From: Veillonella_A intestinalis
GTDB lineage: Bacteria > Bacillota > Negativicutes > Veillonellales > Veillonellaceae
Direction of reading: 5' to 3'
Assembly (NCBI RefSeq): GCF_943192895.1
Contig: NZ_CALPCB010000008.1
Coordinates: 62,001 to 126,000 of the forward strand
DNA: 64,000 nt
Below, in pieces: positions 61,672 to 64,000 of the stretch. The notes beneath the pieces were generated by a model. That model worked only from the letters and a program-made list of their open reading frames with translations. It was not told the DNA's origin and did no database searches. Numbering within the stretch: the first letter of the stretch is position 1; each line of letters begins with the position of its first letter. The position numbers and the translations under genes are program-made.

Positions 61672-62439
61672 TTAAAGCTGATATTTTTTATTCCACAAAG
61701 TACGCGCTCCAAAGTAGAGCAATAAGAAGGCAGATAAACAAACGGTAGTGCAATTAGCCACCATAATAGTAATTTGGTATAGTACCGCTTCATTTGGCAT
61801 AGCACCAGCTAGAATTTGCCCTGTCATCATACCCGGCAAGGCGATAATTCCCATGCCGACCATGGAGTTAATTGTTGGCAGAAAGGCAGTTTCAAGGGCT
61901 TGATTAATAAAGGGACGTAAGATTTTAGCAGGGTGAGCACCTATGTTGAGGAGCACTTCAATTTGATGTCTATTGCTATCTAAGGCTTCTTTAAAGGCTT
62001 TTAGGGCTAAAGTAGCACCATTCATAGTGGCGCTCACAAGCATACCGCTAATAGGAATGATATATTGAGGAATGAGAATATTTTTTTGAATAACTACGAC
62101 TAACATAAATAGTACAATTGTTAGACATGTGATGATAATCGAGGCGGCTGTTATATATTGGAAGCGCCGATTGAGCCAAGGATTTTTGCGTAATGTCCTA
62201 AAGACAGCAAAACCAATCATTAAAGATAAGTAAGCAAGAATGTATAGGGGCGATGGATTTTGAAAAATATATAAGAGTACATAGCCGGCAATAATCAGCT
62301 GTACTGTCATTTGAATAGTCCCTAAGAGGAGAAATTTAGTTTGATCTATATGGCAGTATTTGAAGACGCCAACAACTATGAGTAGGAGTAAATAAATGGA
62401 TAGAAAACCACTTAATTGCATAGTAATTGCTTCTGACAT
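61672..62439 (-). CDS. fetB: FetB/YbbM-type ABC permease
   Basis: 255 residues, seven predicted membrane helices. Diagnostic IALPGMMTGQILAGAMP and the amphipathic segment ALKAFKEALDSNRHQIEVLL. In E. coli FetAB exports iron and protects against peroxide stress. It lies 13 nt downstream of fetA in the same direction. Confidence 0.88.
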   Translation of the reverse strand: MSEAITMQLSGFLSIYLLLLIVVGVFKYCHIDQTKFLLLGTIQMTVQLIIAGYVLLYIFQNPSPLYILAYLSLMIGFAVFRTLRKNPWLNRRFQYITAASIIITCLTIVLFMLVVVIQKNILIPQYIIPISGMLVSATMNGATLALKAFKEALDSNRHQIEVLLNIGAHPAKILRPFINQALETAFLPTINSMVGMGIIALPGMMTGQILAGAMPNEAVLYQITIMVANCTTVCLSAFLLLYFGARTLWNKKYQL

Positions 62440-62452
62440 AATATACCTCTTT

Positions 62453-63121
62453 CTATTGTATTTGATGGGTATGATTCTTTATGGCGAGTTCTTTAGCCGT
62501 TTCTTTATCTTTTAAAACGATCAAATGATCACTGAATTTGGGATATAAACCATCATCGTGGGAGATTACTAAACAGGTTTTCGTATGAGTAATCATGTGT
62601 TCTTTAAGCCGTTCAAAGAAGGTTACCGCTGTCGCTGAATCTAGAGCAGAACTAGGCTCGTCCCACATATAAATTTCCGCATCTAAGGAGAGCATAATTG
62701 CATTAAATACACGCTGGCGTTCGCCACCAGATAAATTAGTTACATTTTGTTCAATAGTAAAAGGGGCGACTGCAATATGCAAATATTCATCCATAACAGC
62801 CTTGGTTGGACAAGTTGACTTACGGTAGGTATGAAAGGTTTCAAAATTATCTTGTATGGTACCGTCGAATAAGAACACCTCTTGATTTACTAATACTATA
62901 TGTTGACGCAGTGTCAACGGATGTAAAGTATCGATATTGTCGCCTTTGAAGTAAATAGAACCTTGGGACGGGTTGACAGTACTATTAAATAAATGAAATA
63001 ATGTACTTTTACCGCAGCCACTAGGACCTTGCAAAAAGGTCATTTTCCCTTGAGGGATGGTCAAATCAGGATAGAAAATAGTATTTTGAAAAGCTAATTG
63101 CTTAGTAGTTAGGATATCCAT
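62453..63121 (-). CDS. fetA: FetA/YbbL-type ABC ATPase
   Basis: 222 residues: Walker A GPSGCGKST, Q-loop VNQEVFLF, signature LSGGERQRV, Walker B IYMWDEPSSALD, H-loop VISHDD. Partner of FetB. Its ribosome binding site AAAGGAG lies 6 nt before the ATG on the minus strand. Confidence 0.88.
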   Translation of the reverse strand: MDILTTKQLAFQNTIFYPDLTIPQGKMTFLQGPSGCGKSTLFHLFNSTVNPSQGSIYFKGDNIDTLHPLTLRQHIVLVNQEVFLFDGTIQDNFETFHTYRKSTCPTKAVMDEYLHIAVAPFTIEQNVTNLSGGERQRVFNAIMLSLDAEIYMWDEPSSALDSATAVTFFERLKEHMITHTKTCLVISHDDGLYPKFSDHLIVLKDKETAKELAIKNHTHQIQ

Positions 63122-63262
63122 GCATAAGCTCCTTTACGGTATAATATCATTATCTTTATTGTAATTGATTTGAGAAAATTTATACAGTGTATTTTATAAA
63201 GTAATGTATGAAATGCTTATAGATTATATATTCTATAAGACGAGAAGAGTGTTCGTATAGGG

Positions 63263-63291
63263 TATACAAAATTGTATTTTAGGAGTATAAT
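63263..63291 (+). promoter_or_regulatory. Probable promoter of the ferredoxin-nitroreductase gene
   Basis: TATACA (63263-63268), a 17-bp spacer and TATAAT (63286-63291), 33 nt before the start codon. Confidence 0.45.
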
Positions 63292-63324
63292 TTAGGCGTA
63301 GTAATACGAATGGAGGCAGGTATA

Positions 63325-64000
63325 ATGAGTTTTTCTGTACGTACAGATGTCTGTATACAGTGTAATATGTGTGTGACCGAGTGTCCAACTGGATTGTTAG
63401 TAATGAAGGAAGAAGGACCTGCAGCAGGTCGTGGTAGTTGTATTTCTTGTGGCCATTGTGTAGCCGTTTGTCCTACAGAGGCGATTGATTATTCAATTAC
63501 ACCTCGCTCGGAGCAGTTATCAGTGGGTGCGTATACCGTGCCTAGTGCAGAGGAAGCTGCGCATTTTTTGCGGTATCGTCGTTCCATTCGTACATTTAGT
63601 GATAAACCAGTTCCTAAGGAATTACTTACGAAGTTGCTTGATGTAGCCCGTATGGCACCAACAGGCTCTAATAGTCAGGGAATTTCGTATCGAGTAATTC
63701 AAAATAAAGCTACTTTGCAAGCGATTAGCGAGGCTGTAATGAACTGGATGAGCGAGCTGGGAAAAGAAAATAGTCGTATGCGAATTTATGCATATAATGC
63801 AAAACGCTATAATCGTACAGGGCGTGACTTTATCTTACATAAAGCACCCGCTTTAGTATTAGCCATAGCTAAGGACGAATTAGTAGAACGGGGCCGTGAT
63901 AATGGTCATTTTGCTCTTACTTATGCAGAATTAATGGCACCTTCATTGGGTTTAGGAAGTTGCTGGTCTGGTTTTGTAGAATTTTGTGCACAAACGGGAT
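63325..64000 (+). CDS. Ferredoxin-nitroreductase fusion, 5' part
   Basis: 225 codons visible, cut by the window end. Residues 1-60 contain two 4Fe-4S motifs (CIQCNMCVTECPTG and CISCGHCVAVCPTEAI). From about residue 85 a nitroreductase domain begins (RRSIRTFSDKPVPKELL, RMAPTGSNSQ for FMN binding). Such fusions pass electrons from ferredoxin centres to FMN; their substrates are mostly unknown. GGAGG precedes the ATG. Confidence 0.88.
   Translation, partial: MSFSVRTDVCIQCNMCVTECPTGLLVMKEEGPAAGRGSCISCGHCVAVCPTEAIDYSITPRSEQLSVGAYTVPSAEEAAHFLRYRRSIRTFSDKPVPKELLTKLLDVARMAPTGSNSQGISYRVIQNKATLQAISEAVMNWMSELGKENSRMRIYAYNAKRYNRTGRDFILHKAPALVLAIAKDELVERGRDNGHFALTYAELMAPSLGLGSCWSGFVEFCAQTG

Noticed and set aside
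61386..61805. 139-codon minus-strand frame overlapping the second lipoprotein gene and the fetB 3' end
   Set aside because: It crosses a bidirectional terminator and overlaps two well supported genes; the translation is typical of AT-rich antisense.

Overview
The window looks like chromosome of an AT-rich member of the Negativicutes, most likely Veillonella or a close relative. This is inferred from gene content, not from a 16S sequence. The clues are a diderm-type set (SLH-domain envelope proteins, FetAB, an E. coli-type SpeD) combined with Firmicutes-like ribosome binding sites, lactate oxidation (LutABC), an NAD-type malic enzyme and a dicarboxylate symporter.

Region 1 (about 0.1-17.1 kb) is a near-complete propanediol/glycerol-utilisation microcompartment locus. 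A divergent PocR-type regulator faces pduA-B-C-D-E-G-H-K-J-L-eutJ-M-N-O-P-Q, a MIP-family glycerol/diol channel, pduU, pduV and an uncharacterised last gene with a phage-like motif. The pduA promoter carries two palindromes whose centres are 40 bp apart. PduS, PduT, PduW and PduX are absent from the locus. PduK has an unusual Lys/Ala/Thr/Ser-rich tail.

Region 2 (17.2-25.6 kb) holds a MobA-like nucleotidyltransferase, the leftward phosphate cluster pstS-C-A-B followed by a terminator and then a PhoB/PhoR-type two-component pair, and alanine racemase. Direct repeats of a Pho-box type lie ahead of pstS. No phoU is present.

Region 3 (25.7-31.8 kb) is an IclR-controlled catabolic island: a pyruvate-type class I aldolase, a FucO-like lactaldehyde/glycolaldehyde reductase and an MFS carrier, then an EamA permease. 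If the aldolase releases lactaldehyde, FucO would make 1,2-propanediol, the substrate of the pdu compartment in the same window.

Region 4 (31.8-48.9 kb) is mixed housekeeping: tRNA-Gly(CCC), an RsiV-like secreted protein, carbonic anhydrase, MFS, GNAT, a diacylglycerol-kinase-like protein, a GntR regulator, a candidate small RNA, a MoeA-like protein, a thioesterase-murI-CofE-like operon, a HyuA/HDAC-like pair, rph-rdgB-phosphodiesterase, speD and malic enzyme.

Region 5 (48.9-64 kb) contains a leftward cassette of two SLH proteins with a shared C-terminal domain flanking an ArnT/PMT-like glycosyltransferase, then lutABC, a dicarboxylate symporter, an arginase-family protein, two related lipoproteins, FetAB and the 5' part of a ferredoxin-nitroreductase gene. 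Several long terminators here share a similar apical sequence.
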